A stretch of 32,352 bases of DNA from Streptomyces sparsogenes (GCF_001704635.1 NZ_MAXF01000063.1:1-32352); one strand, 5' to 3'; shown: positions 1 to 7,264, counted from the first letter of the stretch. Notes: generated by a model from the letters alone, not told the origin. Made by a program: numbers and translations.

Positions 1-1
1 G

Positions 2-274
2 TTCCTGACGGAACGGCTCGGTGTTCACCTGGTGCGGCCGGACCGCAAGGACGAGCCCGTCCGGCACGGGAAGATCGTCCGTGTCCGCCAGTGGATCGAG
101 GCCGTCATCGACACCCTCAAGGGCCAGCTCAGCCTGGAACAGCACGGCGGCAGAACACCGGCCGGAGTCTTCGCCCGCACCGGACAACGACTCCTCGCCC
201 TGGCAGCCGGCATCTGGCACAACTGGACCACCGGCGCCAAGATCAAACGATCCCTGATCGCCTACGACCACTGA
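2..274 (+). CDS. IS982-type transposase, C-terminal fragment (cut by window edge)
   Basis: Ninety-one codons are open from the left edge to the TGA at 272-274, with no start inside the window. The tail ends with the pattern GIWHN...KRSLIAYDH and contains a VIDTLKGQLSLEQHGGRTP-like stretch. That is the usual C-terminus of IS982-family transposases in actinomycetes (DDE enzymes that cut and join IS ends). Whether the rest of the element is intact cannot be seen. No clear terminal inverted repeat is visible in the 19 bases between this stop and the next gene's stop, so the right end of the element must lie very close to the 3' end of the response regulator gene. Family call is fairly firm; integrity is unknown. 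Confidence 0.75.
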   Translation, partial: FLTERLGVHLVRPDRKDEPVRHGKIVRVRQWIEAVIDTLKGQLSLEQHGGRTPAGVFARTGQRLLALAAGIWHNWTTGAKIKRSLIAYDH

Positions 275-293
275 GAACATCGGACTCACTCAT

Positions 294-1040
294 CTAGTGG
301 TTCTGGGGCTGGGTCTTCCGGTCCCCGGCCGGGGAGTCGGCGGAGGGCCGGGCCGGTGAGGGGGCCGGGGAGTGGGCCTGGGCCTGGAGCCGGGCCACGT
401 ACGCGGCGGCCTGCGAGCGGCGCTCCATGCCGAGCTTGGCCAGCAGCCCGGAGACATAGTTCTTGATCGTCTTCTCGGCGAGGTGCAGTCGCTGGCCGAT
501 CGCGCGATTGGTGAGCCCCTCCCCGATCAGCACGAGGATCCGCCGCTCCTGCTCGGTCAGCCCGGCGCTCCGGTCGTCCCCGAGCCCGCCCGTGCCGACG
601 CCCGCGCCCACCTCCGTGCCGACGCCCGCCCCCGCACCGACGGCCGCGCCCACCTCCGCCCCCGCGGCCACCTCCCGTACCGCCGCGAGCAGTTCGCCGC
701 TGCCGACGTCCTTGTGGACATAGCCGGAGGCGCCCGCCGCGATCGCGTCGACGAGGGCCGCGTCGCCGGCGAAGGAGGTGAGCATCAGGCAGCGGGCGTC
801 CGGATGGTGGACATGGAGTTCGCGGCAGACCTCGACGCCGCTGCCGTCCAGCAGGGCCACATCGGGGCGCGCGCCGGGGAGCCGGGCCAGCGCCTCGGCC
901 ACGGTGCCCGCCTCGCCGACCACCGCCATGTCCGGCTCGCCCGAGAGGAGCTCATGGATACCGCGTCGTAGGATTTCATGGTCGTCGAGGAGGAAAATCC
1001 GGATTTTTCCCTCTCCGCGCACGAATCCAGTCTCACACAC
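294..1040 (-). CDS. DevR/NarL-type response regulator with a shortened receiver domain
   Basis: 248 aa DNA-binding response regulator. The receiver (residues about 12-125) has the acidic pair DD (19-20), the beta3 Asp (D65), the T/S pair (T88-S89) and K110. A LuxR/GerE helix-turn-helix follows (about 158-222: LTEQERRILVLIGEGLTNR, then TIKNYVSGLLAKLG). In relatives the phospho-site reads about LDVRLPDGSGVEVC; here it is LLDGSGVEVC, so 4-5 residues just after the Asp are missing. A Gly/Ala/Val-rich linker (126-153), built from an imperfect DNA repeat, joins the domains. No histidine kinase gene is adjacent, so it looks like an orphan. Start is uncertain: GTG at 1040 or GTG at 1022; the usual Met before IR(I/V)FLLDDHE is replaced by Lys. 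It is divergent from the 2-oxoacid dehydrogenase operon and may regulate it, which is inference. Confidence 0.88.
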   Translation of the reverse strand: MCETGFVRGEGKIRIFLLDDHEILRRGIHELLSGEPDMAVVGEAGTVAEALARLPGARPDVALLDGSGVEVCRELHVHHPDARCLMLTSFAGDAALVDAIAAGASGYVHKDVGSGELLAAVREVAAGAEVGAAVGAGAGVGTEVGAGVGTGGLGDDRSAGLTEQERRILVLIGEGLTNRAIGQRLHLAEKTIKNYVSGLLAKLGMERRSQAAAYVARLQAQAHSPAPSPARPSADSPAGDRKTQPQNH

Positions 1041-1157
1041 CGAGTCTTCAGACGTCTCCCGATGTCTTTCCGCGCCCTTGTCCGGGGGGATAACGTGCCG
1101 TTGTTCCGGCGGGCTGCGGGGCTGTGACCAGTGCTTGTTCCACTTCTGCGTGATTTA

Positions 1158-1209
1158 CTTGGAAATCCAAGCAAAATTGCAGGTCAGAAGGGGTTTCGCA
1201 GAGATGCGA
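1158..1209. promoter_or_regulatory. Cluster of three dyads between response regulator and dehydrogenase operon
   Basis: The 325-bp divergent gap (1041-1365) has an unusually AT-rich patch holding three inverted repeats in a row: CTTGG-AAAT-CCAAG (1158-1171), GCAA-AA-TTGC (1171-1180) and TCGCA-GAGA-TGCGA (1196-1209). Such clustered, degenerate dyads suit an oligomeric regulator; Lrp/AsnC proteins (BkdR type) control bkd operons in several bacteria, so that family is one candidate and the neighbouring response regulator another. No gene for an Lrp-type protein is present here. The rest of the gap shows no convincing ORF. Confidence 0.45.
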
Positions 1210-1365
1210 CGTTCTGGGTAACGTGCCCTTTGCAGGGCCAGCCGCCGGGATACCTGTCACGCCCGGTCGGTCTTCGGCGCACCCACCCCGTGCGCTGTCG
1301 CCGAGCGAGCGAGCCGCAACTGGTCGCCGGCGGATCCCGGGGGCCGGACAGACGGAGGAGCACAC

Positions 1366-2520
1366 GTGACCGTGGAGAGCACTGCAGCGCGCAAACCGCG
1401 CCGTAGCGGAGCCAAGCGCACCAGCGGGAAGCGGCGGACGACCGACCAGCCCGAGCTCGTCCAGCTGCTGACCCCCGAGGGCGAGCGGGTCGAGCACCCC
1501 GAGTACTCCCTGGACCCCACCCCCGACGAGCTGCGCGCCATGTACCGCGACATGGTGCTGACCCGTCGCTTCGACGGCGAGGCCACCACGCTGCAGCGCC
1601 AGGGCGAGCTGGGCCTGTGGGCCTCGCTGCTGGGCCAGGAGGCCGCGCAGATCGGCTCCGGCCGGGCGCTGCGGGACGAGGACTACGTCTTCCCCACCTA
1701 CCGCGAGCACGGCGTCGCCTGGTGCCGCGGTGTGGACCCGGTGAACCTGCTGGGGATGTTCCGCGGGGTGAACCACGGCGGCTGGGACCCCAACAGCAAC
1801 AACTTCCACCTCTACACCATCGTCATCGGCTCGCAGGCGCTCCACGCGACCGGCTACGCGATGGGCGTGGCCAAGGACGGCGCGGACGCCGCGGTCCTGG
1901 CCTACTTCGGGGACGGCGCCTCCAGCCAGGGCGACGTCGCCGAGGCATTCACCTTCTCCGCGGTCTACAACGCCCCGGTGGTCTTCTTCTGCCAGAACAA
2001 CCAGTGGGCCATCTCCGAGCCCACCGAGCGGCAGACCCGCGTCCCGCTCTACCAGCGCGCCCAGGGCTACGGCTTCCCCGGCGTCCGGGTCGACGGCAAC
2101 GACGTGCTGGCCTGCCTCGCGGTCACCAAGGCCGCGCTGGAGCGGGCCCGCACCGGCCAGGGCCCCATGCTGATCGAGGCGTTCACCTACCGCATGGGCG
2201 CCCACACCACCTCCGACGACCCGACCCGCTACCGCCGGGCCGAGGAGCGGGAGCTGTGGGAGACCAAGGACCCGATCCTGCGGCTGCGCACCCACCTCAC
2301 CGCCCAGGACCTGGCGGACGACGCCTTCTTCGCCGAGCTGGAGGAGGAGAGCGACGCGCTCGCCAAGCGGGTGCGCGACGCGGTACGGGCCATGCCCGAC
2401 CCCGACGACATGGCGCTCTTCGAGCACATCTACGCCGACGGGCACCCGCTCGTCGACGAGGAGCGGGCTCAGTTCGCCGAGTACCAGGCTTCGTTCGCTT
2501 CCGCCGAGGAGGGCAACTGA
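1366..2520 (+). CDS. pdhA: 2-oxoacid dehydrogenase E1 component, alpha subunit (pyruvate / branched-chain type)
   Basis: 384 aa thiamine-diphosphate enzyme subunit. E1 decarboxylates pyruvate or branched-chain 2-oxoacids and passes the acyl group to E2-bound lipoate. The ThDP/Mg motif GDGASSQGD starts at residue 182 and closes with the NN pair (211-212); the active-site phosphorylation-loop region (YRMGAHTTSDDPTRYR) follows. A basic N-terminal tail of about 28 residues precedes the conserved core. Start GTG 1366 has GGAGGAG five bases upstream. It is followed one base after its stop by the beta subunit and then E2, with no E3 gene. Automatic pipelines usually call this family pdhA, but Streptomyces bkd operons (E1a-E1b-E2 without E3, supplying branched starter units for fatty acids and polyketides) have this same layout. 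Substrate cannot be settled from sequence. Confidence 0.93.
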   Translation: MTVESTAARKPRRSGAKRTSGKRRTTDQPELVQLLTPEGERVEHPEYSLDPTPDELRAMYRDMVLTRRFDGEATTLQRQGELGLWASLLGQEAAQIGSGRALRDEDYVFPTYREHGVAWCRGVDPVNLLGMFRGVNHGGWDPNSNNFHLYTIVIGSQALHATGYAMGVAKDGADAAVLAYFGDGASSQGDVAEAFTFSAVYNAPVVFFCQNNQWAISEPTERQTRVPLYQRAQGYGFPGVRVDGNDVLACLAVTKAALERARTGQGPMLIEAFTYRMGAHTTSDDPTRYRRAEERELWETKDPILRLRTHLTAQDLADDAFFAELEEESDALAKRVRDAVRAMPDPDDMALFEHIYADGHPLVDEERAQFAEYQASFASAEEGN

Positions 2521-2521
2521 C

Positions 2522-3502
2522 ATGGCCGCCCAGAAGATGTCGCTCTCCAAGGCGATCAACGCCTCGCTGCGCAAGGCGCTGGAGAACGACCCCAAGGTCG
2601 TGATCATGGGTGAGGACGTCGGCAAGCTCGGCGGGGTCTTCCGCATCACCGACGGCCTCCAGAAGGACTTCGGCGAGGAGCGGGTCATCGACACCCCGCT
2701 CGCCGAGTCCGGCATCGTCGGCACCGCGATCGGGCTGGCGCTGCGCGGCTACCGCCCGGTGGCGGAGATCCAGTTCGACGGGTTCGTCTTCCCCGCGTAC
2801 GACCAGATCGTCACCCAGCTCGCCAAGATGCACGCGCGGTCGCTGGGCAAGGTCAAGCTGCCGGTCGTCATCCGGATCCCCTACGGCGGCGGCATCGGCG
2901 CGGTCGAGCACCACAGCGAGTCGCCCGAGGCGCTGTTCGCGCACGTCGCCGGGTTGAAGGTGGTCTCCCCCTCCAACGCCTCCGACGCCTACTGGATGCT
3001 CCAGCAGGCCATCGACAGCGATGATCCGGTGATCTACTTCGAGCCGAAGCGCCGCTACCACGACAAGTCCGAGGTCGACACCGCCGCGATCCCCGACCCG
3101 CTGCACGCCGCCCGGGTCGCCAGGCCCGGCACGGACCTGACGCTCGCGGCGTACGGCCCCATGGTCAAGGTCGCGCTCGACGCCGCCGGCGCGGCGGCCG
3201 AGGAGGGCAAGTCGCTGGAGGTCGTGGACCTGCGGTCGATGTCGCCCATCGACTTCGACACCCTCCAGCGGTCCGTCGAGAAGACCGGCCGCCTGGTCGT
3301 CGTCCACGAGGCACCCGTCTTTTTGGGCACTGGCGCGGAGATCGCCGCACGGATCACCGAGAGGTGCTTCTATCACCTTGAGGCCCCGGTGCTGCGGGTC
3401 GGCGGTTTCCACGCCCCGTACCCGCCGTCGCGGCTGGAGGACGAATACCTCCCGGGCCTCGACCGGGTGCTCGACGCCGTAGACCGCGCGTTGGCGTACT
3501 GA
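2522..3502 (+). CDS. 2-oxoacid dehydrogenase E1 component, beta subunit
   Basis: 326 aa partner of the alpha subunit; together they form the alpha2beta2 E1 heterotetramer that binds ThDP. Typical features are visible: an N-terminal LSKAINASL helix, the MGEDVG segment (about 29-34), the DTPLAESGIVG motif, the potassium-loop/active-site region IPYGGGIGAVEHHSES, and a transketolase C-terminal domain (VVDLRSMSPIDFDT...GRLVVVHEA). Length and order match the family. ATG 2522 starts one base after the alpha-subunit stop, so the two are probably translationally coupled, with the ribosome site (GAGGAGGG) inside the end of the alpha gene. Same substrate doubt as the alpha subunit. Confidence 0.94.
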   Translation: MAAQKMSLSKAINASLRKALENDPKVVIMGEDVGKLGGVFRITDGLQKDFGEERVIDTPLAESGIVGTAIGLALRGYRPVAEIQFDGFVFPAYDQIVTQLAKMHARSLGKVKLPVVIRIPYGGGIGAVEHHSESPEALFAHVAGLKVVSPSNASDAYWMLQQAIDSDDPVIYFEPKRRYHDKSEVDTAAIPDPLHAARVARPGTDLTLAAYGPMVKVALDAAGAAAEEGKSLEVVDLRSMSPIDFDTLQRSVEKTGRLVVVHEAPVFLGTGAEIAARITERCFYHLEAPVLRVGGFHAPYPPSRLEDEYLPGLDRVLDAVDRALAY

Positions 3503-3525
3503 AGGGCTTGAGGAGAGTCGTGACC

Positions 3526-5031
3526 ATGGCTGCAACCGATCAGCGCTTCCGTGAGTTCAAGATGCCCGACGTGGGCGAGGGGCTGACCGAGGCGGAGATC
3601 CTCAAGTGGTACGTGGCGCCCGGCGACAGGGTCGCCGACGGCCAGGTGGTGTGCGAGGTGGAGACCGCGAAGGCGGCGGTCGAGCTGCCCATCCCGTTCG
3701 ACGGCGTGGTGCACGAGCTGCGCTTTGGCGAGGGCACGACGGTGGACGTGGGCACCGCGATCATCTCGGTGGACACCCAGCCGGGCGCGGGGGACGTGCC
3801 CGCGCCCGCCGCCCCTGCCGAGTCGGCGGAGGCCGCCGCCCCGGCCGAGCCGGCGGAGGCCGCCGCCCCGGCCGAGCCCGCGGGGGCCGCGGAGCCCGCC
3901 GAGGCCGCCGAGAACGGGGGCCGCCAGGCCAACCTGGTCGGCTACGGCGTCGCCCCCTCGTCCACCAAGCGCCGCCCGCGCAAGCCGCGCCCCGGCGCCC
4001 CGGCCGCGCCCGCCCGGGGCGTCCCGGCCCAGCCGCTCCCCGCTGCCGCCGCACCGGCCCCCGCGGCCCCCGCCGCACCGGCCCCCGCGCCGCCGCGGCC
4101 GGAGCTGAACGGCCACGGCAAGGCCGCGCGCCCGCTGGCCAAGCCCCCGGTCCGCAAGCTCGCCAAGGACCTGGGGATCGACCTCGCGACCGTCACCCCG
4201 ACCGGTCCCGACGGCACCATCACCCGCGAGGACGTCCACGCGGCCGCGGCCCCCGCGCCCGCCGCCGTGGCCGAGCCCGTCGCGCGGCCGGCAGTGGCCG
4301 AGGCGGAGGCGGCCCCTGCCCCCGCCGTCGGCCGCGAGCGCCGGGTGCCGGTCAAGGGCGTGCGCAAGGCCACCGCCCAGGCGATGGTCAACAGCGCCTT
4401 CACGGCCCCGCACGTGACCGAGTTCATCACCGTCGACGTCACGCGCACCATGAAGCTCGTCGCCGACCTCAAGCAGGACCCGGACATGGCCGGGCTGCGG
4501 GTCAACCCGCTGCTGCTGGTCGCCAAGGCGTTCCTGGTGGCCATCCGGCGCAACCCGGAGATCAACGCGGCCTGGGACGAGGGCGCGCAGGAGATCGTCT
4601 ACAAGGACTACGTCAACCTGGGCATCGCGGCCGCCACGCCCCGGGGCCTGATCGTCCCCAACATCAAGGACGCGGGCTCGCTGACCCTGCCCGAACTGGC
4701 GTCCGCCCTTGGTGAGCTTGTCTCCACCGCCCGCGAGGGCAGGACCAGCCCGGCGGCGATGTCCGGCGGCACGGTCACCATCACCAACGTCGGGGTCTTC
4801 GGCGTCGACACCGGCACCCCGATCCTGAACCCCGGCGAGTCCGCGATCCTCGCCTTCGGCGCGGTCAAGCTCCAGCCGTGGGTCCACAAGGGCAAGGTCA
4901 AGCCGCGCCAGGTGACCACCCTGGCGCTGTCCTTCGACCACCGCCTGGTCGACGGGGAGCTGGGCTCCAAGGTGCTCGCGGACATCGCGGCCATCCTGGA
5001 GCAGCCCAAGCGGCTGATCACCTGGGCCTGA
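3526..5031 (+). CDS. Dihydrolipoamide acyltransferase E2 of the 2-oxoacid dehydrogenase complex
   Basis: 501 aa from ATG 3526. A single lipoyl domain (residues 8-85) carries the swinging-arm lysine in ETAKA (K49). A long Ala/Pro-rich hinge follows, then a peripheral subunit-binding domain for E3/E1 (about VRKLAKDLGIDLATVTPTGP), a second Ala/Pro hinge, and the acyltransferase core ending in SFDHRLVDGE with the catalytic His (H472) and Asp (D476). E2 moves the acyl group from lipoate to CoA and forms the core of the complex. I chose ATG 3526 because AGGAGAG (3511-3517) sits eight bases upstream; GTG 3520 is too close to it and TTG 3508 lies before it. Last gene of the operon; its stop codon lies in a 24-bp tandem repeat. 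E3 must come from elsewhere. Confidence 0.93.
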   Translation: MAATDQRFREFKMPDVGEGLTEAEILKWYVAPGDRVADGQVVCEVETAKAAVELPIPFDGVVHELRFGEGTTVDVGTAIISVDTQPGAGDVPAPAAPAESAEAAAPAEPAEAAAPAEPAGAAEPAEAAENGGRQANLVGYGVAPSSTKRRPRKPRPGAPAAPARGVPAQPLPAAAAPAPAAPAAPAPAPPRPELNGHGKAARPLAKPPVRKLAKDLGIDLATVTPTGPDGTITREDVHAAAAPAPAAVAEPVARPAVAEAEAAPAPAVGRERRVPVKGVRKATAQAMVNSAFTAPHVTEFITVDVTRTMKLVADLKQDPDMAGLRVNPLLLVAKAFLVAIRRNPEINAAWDEGAQEIVYKDYVNLGIAAATPRGLIVPNIKDAGSLTLPELASALGELVSTAREGRTSPAAMSGGTVTITNVGVFGVDTGTPILNPGESAILAFGAVKLQPWVHKGKVKPRQVTTLALSFDHRLVDGELGSKVLADIAAILEQPKRLITWA

Positions 5032-5098
5032 GCACAGGTCCGCACCTGAGCCTGAGCGCAGGTCCGCACCCGGGCCTGAGCGCAGGTCCGCCTCCGGG
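5027..5098 (+). repeat. 24-bp tandem repeat (3 copies) across the E2 stop codon
   Basis: Three copies start at 5027, 5051 and 5075 with an exact 24-base period. The conserved core is CCTGAGC(A/G)CAGGTCCGC. The first copy contains the E2 stop codon (TGA 5029-5031), so each unit carries the stop and what follows. The third unit runs into the operon terminator. The spacing suggests slippage-type duplication of the gene end. Confidence 0.85.
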
Positions 5099-5124
5099 GC
5101 GCCCCCATGGCCGCCCCGGAGGCG
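5089..5124 (+). terminator. Hairpin terminator of the dehydrogenase operon
   Basis: Perfect 13-bp arms (CGCCTCCGGGGCG at 5089-5101 and its complement at 5112-5124) with a 10-base loop, and no T tract, as is usual for Streptomyces. It also shows why an upstream ATG in the loop (5107) is not a real start for the next gene. Confidence 0.75.
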
Positions 5125-5205
5125 CACCGCCCATCGGGCGCATCCCACGACACCCCGCGACATCCCATATCCCGGACGTGCCGCGTCACGCATACCTGTT
5201 GTATC

Positions 5206-5211
5206 TATGAT
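5206..5211 (+). promoter_or_regulatory. -10 box (TATGAT), leaderless GntR regulator
   Basis: TATGAT sits six bases before the ATG at 5218, and no ribosome site lies between. Transcription probably begins at or next to the A of the start codon. The surrounding AT-rich stretch TTGTATCTATGATG (5199-5212) is a plausible place for autoregulation. The -35 region is weak. Confidence 0.55.
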
Positions 5212-5217
5212 GTGCGC

Positions 5218-5889
5218 ATGTCTCCCGGTCCCGTCCCCGCCGCCCCGACCGCCAAACAGCCACCCGCCGCCGAGCGCGTCTACGCGCACGTCAAGCAAGC
5301 CGTACTCGACCGCCGCTACGAGGGCGGCACCCTGCTGACCGAGGGGGACCTCGCCGAGGCCGTCGGCGTCTCGCGCACCCCCGTACGCGAGGCCCTGCTC
5401 CGGCTCGAGGCCGAGGGGCTGCTCAAGCTCTACCCGAAGAAGGGCGCCCTCGTGCTGCCCGTGTCCGCGCAGGAGATCGCGGACGTCGTCGAGACCCGGC
5501 TGCTGGTCGAGCGGCACGCCGTCGCCAAGGTCGTCCCGGCCGGGCCGCAGCTCATCGCCCGGCTGGAGGATCTGCTCGAGAAGCAGAGGGGGCACGCGGC
5601 GGCCGGGGACCTGGGCGCCTTCGCGGTCGCCGACCGGTGCTTCCACGCCGAGATCGTGCGGGCCGCGGGCAACCGCATCCTGGCGCAGCTGTACGACCAG
5701 CTGAGGGACCGCCAGCTGCGGATGGGCGTGGCCACCATGCACGCCGAGCCCGGCCGCATCGCCAAGAACATCGCCGAGCACACGGAGATCCTGACCGCCC
5801 TGCGCTCCGGCGACGCCGCGGCCGCGGACGGCTTCGTCGAGCGCCACATCAGCTGGGTCAACATCCTGGCGCGGGGTGAGGAGCGGTGA
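5218..5889 (+). CDS. GntR-family regulator, FCD subfamily
   Basis: 223 aa. An N-terminal winged helix-turn-helix (about residues 20-85: ERVYAHVKQAVL, LTEGDLAEAVGVSRTPVREALLRLE) is joined to an all-helical FCD ligand domain (about 95-215). The FCD domain has the His positions typical of metal/carboxylate-binding members (FHAEIVRAAGN, EHTEIL, RHISW). FCD regulators usually sense organic acids and repress adjacent transport or catabolic genes. Its stop overlaps the start of the MFS gene by four bases, so the transporter is the obvious target. The start at ATG 5218 fits the family N-terminus; upstream in-frame codons run through a terminator. Ligand is unknown; closeness to the oxoacid dehydrogenase operon hints at a carboxylate. 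Confidence 0.9.
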   Translation: MSPGPVPAAPTAKQPPAAERVYAHVKQAVLDRRYEGGTLLTEGDLAEAVGVSRTPVREALLRLEAEGLLKLYPKKGALVLPVSAQEIADVVETRLLVERHAVAKVVPAGPQLIARLEDLLEKQRGHAAAGDLGAFAVADRCFHAEIVRAAGNRILAQLYDQLRDRQLRMGVATMHAEPGRIAKNIAEHTEILTALRSGDAAAADGFVERHISWVNILARGEER

Positions 5890-7181
5890 GCCCCCACCGA
5901 CTGCCCGGCGATCCGCCCGGCGGACGGCGTGCCGTCGCCGTCTGGGGCCTCGGGGTCGCCGTCTACTTCATGGCCATCACCTACCGCACCAGCCTGGGCG
6001 TGGCCGGCCTGGACGCCGCCGAGCGGTTCCACATCAACGCCTCGGCGCTGTCGACGTTCTCCATCCTGCAAGTGCTCGTCTACGCGGGCATGCAGATACC
6101 CGTGGGTCTGATGGTCGACCGGCTGGGCACCAAGAAGGTGCTCTCGCTCGGCGTGGTGCTGTTCACCTGCGGCCAGTTCGGGTTCGCGCTCTCCCACTCG
6201 TACGGCCTCGCGCTGGCCTCCCGCGCGCTGCTCGGCTGCGGCGACGCCATGACGTTCATCAGCGTGCTGCGGCTGGGCTCGCGCTGGTTCCCGGCCCGCC
6301 GGGGGCCGCTGATCGCCCAGGTCGCCGCGCTGTTCGGGATGGCGGGCAACCTGGTATCGACGCTGGTGATCGCGCAGGCGCTGCACAGCTTCGGCTGGAC
6401 CCCGACCTTCGCGGGCAGCGCGATCGGCGGGGCGGTCGTCCTGGTCCTGACGCTGGCGTTCCTGAAGGACCACCCGGAGGGGTACGAGCCCGTCCCGGCC
6501 ACCCACTCCGGCGCCGGCTTCGTCCGCCGGCAGATCGCGGCGGCCTGGCGCGAGCCCGGCACCCGCCTGGGCATGTGGGTGCACTTCACCACGCAGTTCC
6601 CCGCGATGGTCTTCCTGCTGCTGTGGGGGCTGCCGTTCCTGGTGGAGGCGGAGGGGCTCTCCCGCGCGTCCGCCGGTGAGCTGCTGACCCTGGTCGTGCT
6701 CTCCAACATGGCGGTCGGCCTGGTCTACGGGCAGGTCATCGCCCGGCACCACGCGGCCCGCGCGCCGCTGGCCCTCGGCACGGTCGCGGCCACGGCGCTG
6801 CTGTGGGGCGCCGTGCTGGCCTGGCCCGGCGACCACGCGCCCCTGTGGCTGCTGATCGCGCTGTGCGCCGTGCTCGGCGCCTGCGGCCCCGCCTCGATGA
6901 TCGGCTTCGACTTCGCCCGGCCCGCGAACCCGCCCGAGCGGCTCGGCACCGCCTCCGGGATCGTCAACATGGGCGGCTTCACCGCCTCGATGACCACCCT
7001 GCTGGCCATCGGCGTGCTGCTCGACGCGACCGGGGGCAACTACCGGATCGCCTTCTCCTCGGTGTTCGTCCTCCAGGCCCTCGGCGTGACGCAGGTACTG
7101 CGGCTGCGTGGCCGGGCGCACCGCCGGGAGCGCGAGCGCGTCGTCGCGAGCCGCGTCGAGGCGGTGCACGTACCGGCGTGA
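5886..7181 (+). CDS. MFS transporter, 12-TM carboxylate/nitrate-porter-like
   Basis: 431 aa integral membrane protein of the major facilitator superfamily. The first cytoplasmic loop motif appears as GLMVDRLGTKKVL, and the hydrophobic segments fit about 12 helices with a central hydrophilic loop near residues 195-225 (KDHPEGYEPVPATHSG). GTG start at 5886 overlaps the TGA of the GntR gene (GTGA), which indicates coupled translation and shared control. The end of the gene is unusual: the last 8 codons lie in the first copy of a 25-bp tandem repeat, so the C-terminal tail (AVHVPA) is repeat-derived. The substrate cannot be read from sequence; the FCD regulator suggests a small organic acid. Confidence 0.88.
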   Translation: MSPHRLPGDPPGGRRAVAVWGLGVAVYFMAITYRTSLGVAGLDAAERFHINASALSTFSILQVLVYAGMQIPVGLMVDRLGTKKVLSLGVVLFTCGQFGFALSHSYGLALASRALLGCGDAMTFISVLRLGSRWFPARRGPLIAQVAALFGMAGNLVSTLVIAQALHSFGWTPTFAGSAIGGAVVLVLTLAFLKDHPEGYEPVPATHSGAGFVRRQIAAAWREPGTRLGMWVHFTTQFPAMVFLLLWGLPFLVEAEGLSRASAGELLTLVVLSNMAVGLVYGQVIARHHAARAPLALGTVAATALLWGAVLAWPGDHAPLWLLIALCAVLGACGPASMIGFDFARPANPPERLGTASGIVNMGGFTASMTTLLAIGVLLDATGGNYRIAFSSVFVLQALGVTQVLRLRGRAHRRERERVVASRVEAVHVPA

Positions 7182-7234
7182 ACGGGCGGTGCACGTACCC
7201 GCGTGAACGGGCGGTGCGCGTACCGGCGTGACGC
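7160..7234 (+). repeat. 25-bp tandem repeat (3 copies) across the MFS stop codon
   Basis: Copies start at 7160, 7185 and 7210 with an exact 25-base period and the core GGCGGTGC(A/G)CGTACC. The MFS stop (TGA 7179-7181) is in copy 1, and copies 2 and 3 repeat the stop in the same context. Each unit contains the small palindromes GTGCAC (GTGCGC in copy 3) and GTAC. The array runs directly into a strong hairpin. Confidence 0.88.
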
Positions 7235-7264
7235 GGGCGCGCCCTGTCCCGGGCGCGCCCGCGT
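7231..7264. terminator. Bidirectional hairpin between MFS gene and MDMPI-type gene
   Basis: Perfect 14-bp arms (ACGCGGGCGCGCCC at 7231-7244 and its complement at 7251-7264) with a 6-base loop. It sits between two convergent genes and overlaps the last base of the minus-strand stop codon, so it can end transcripts from both sides. Confidence 0.85.

Noticed and set aside
1048..2724. Long minus-strand open frame (558 codons) over the E1alpha gene
   Set aside because: It is an antisense shadow of a clearly conserved E1 subunit; low-complexity His/Val/Gly-rich product with no motif.
5107..5217. Upstream ATG extension of the GntR gene
   Set aside because: The ATG lies in the loop of the operon terminator, and the extension has no family resemblance; the -10 box is further downstream.
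3373..5847. 824-codon minus-strand open frame opposite E2 and the GntR gene
   Set aside because: Product is a Gly/Arg/Asp-rich shadow of the Ala/Pro-rich E2 gene; the plus-strand genes have all family motifs.
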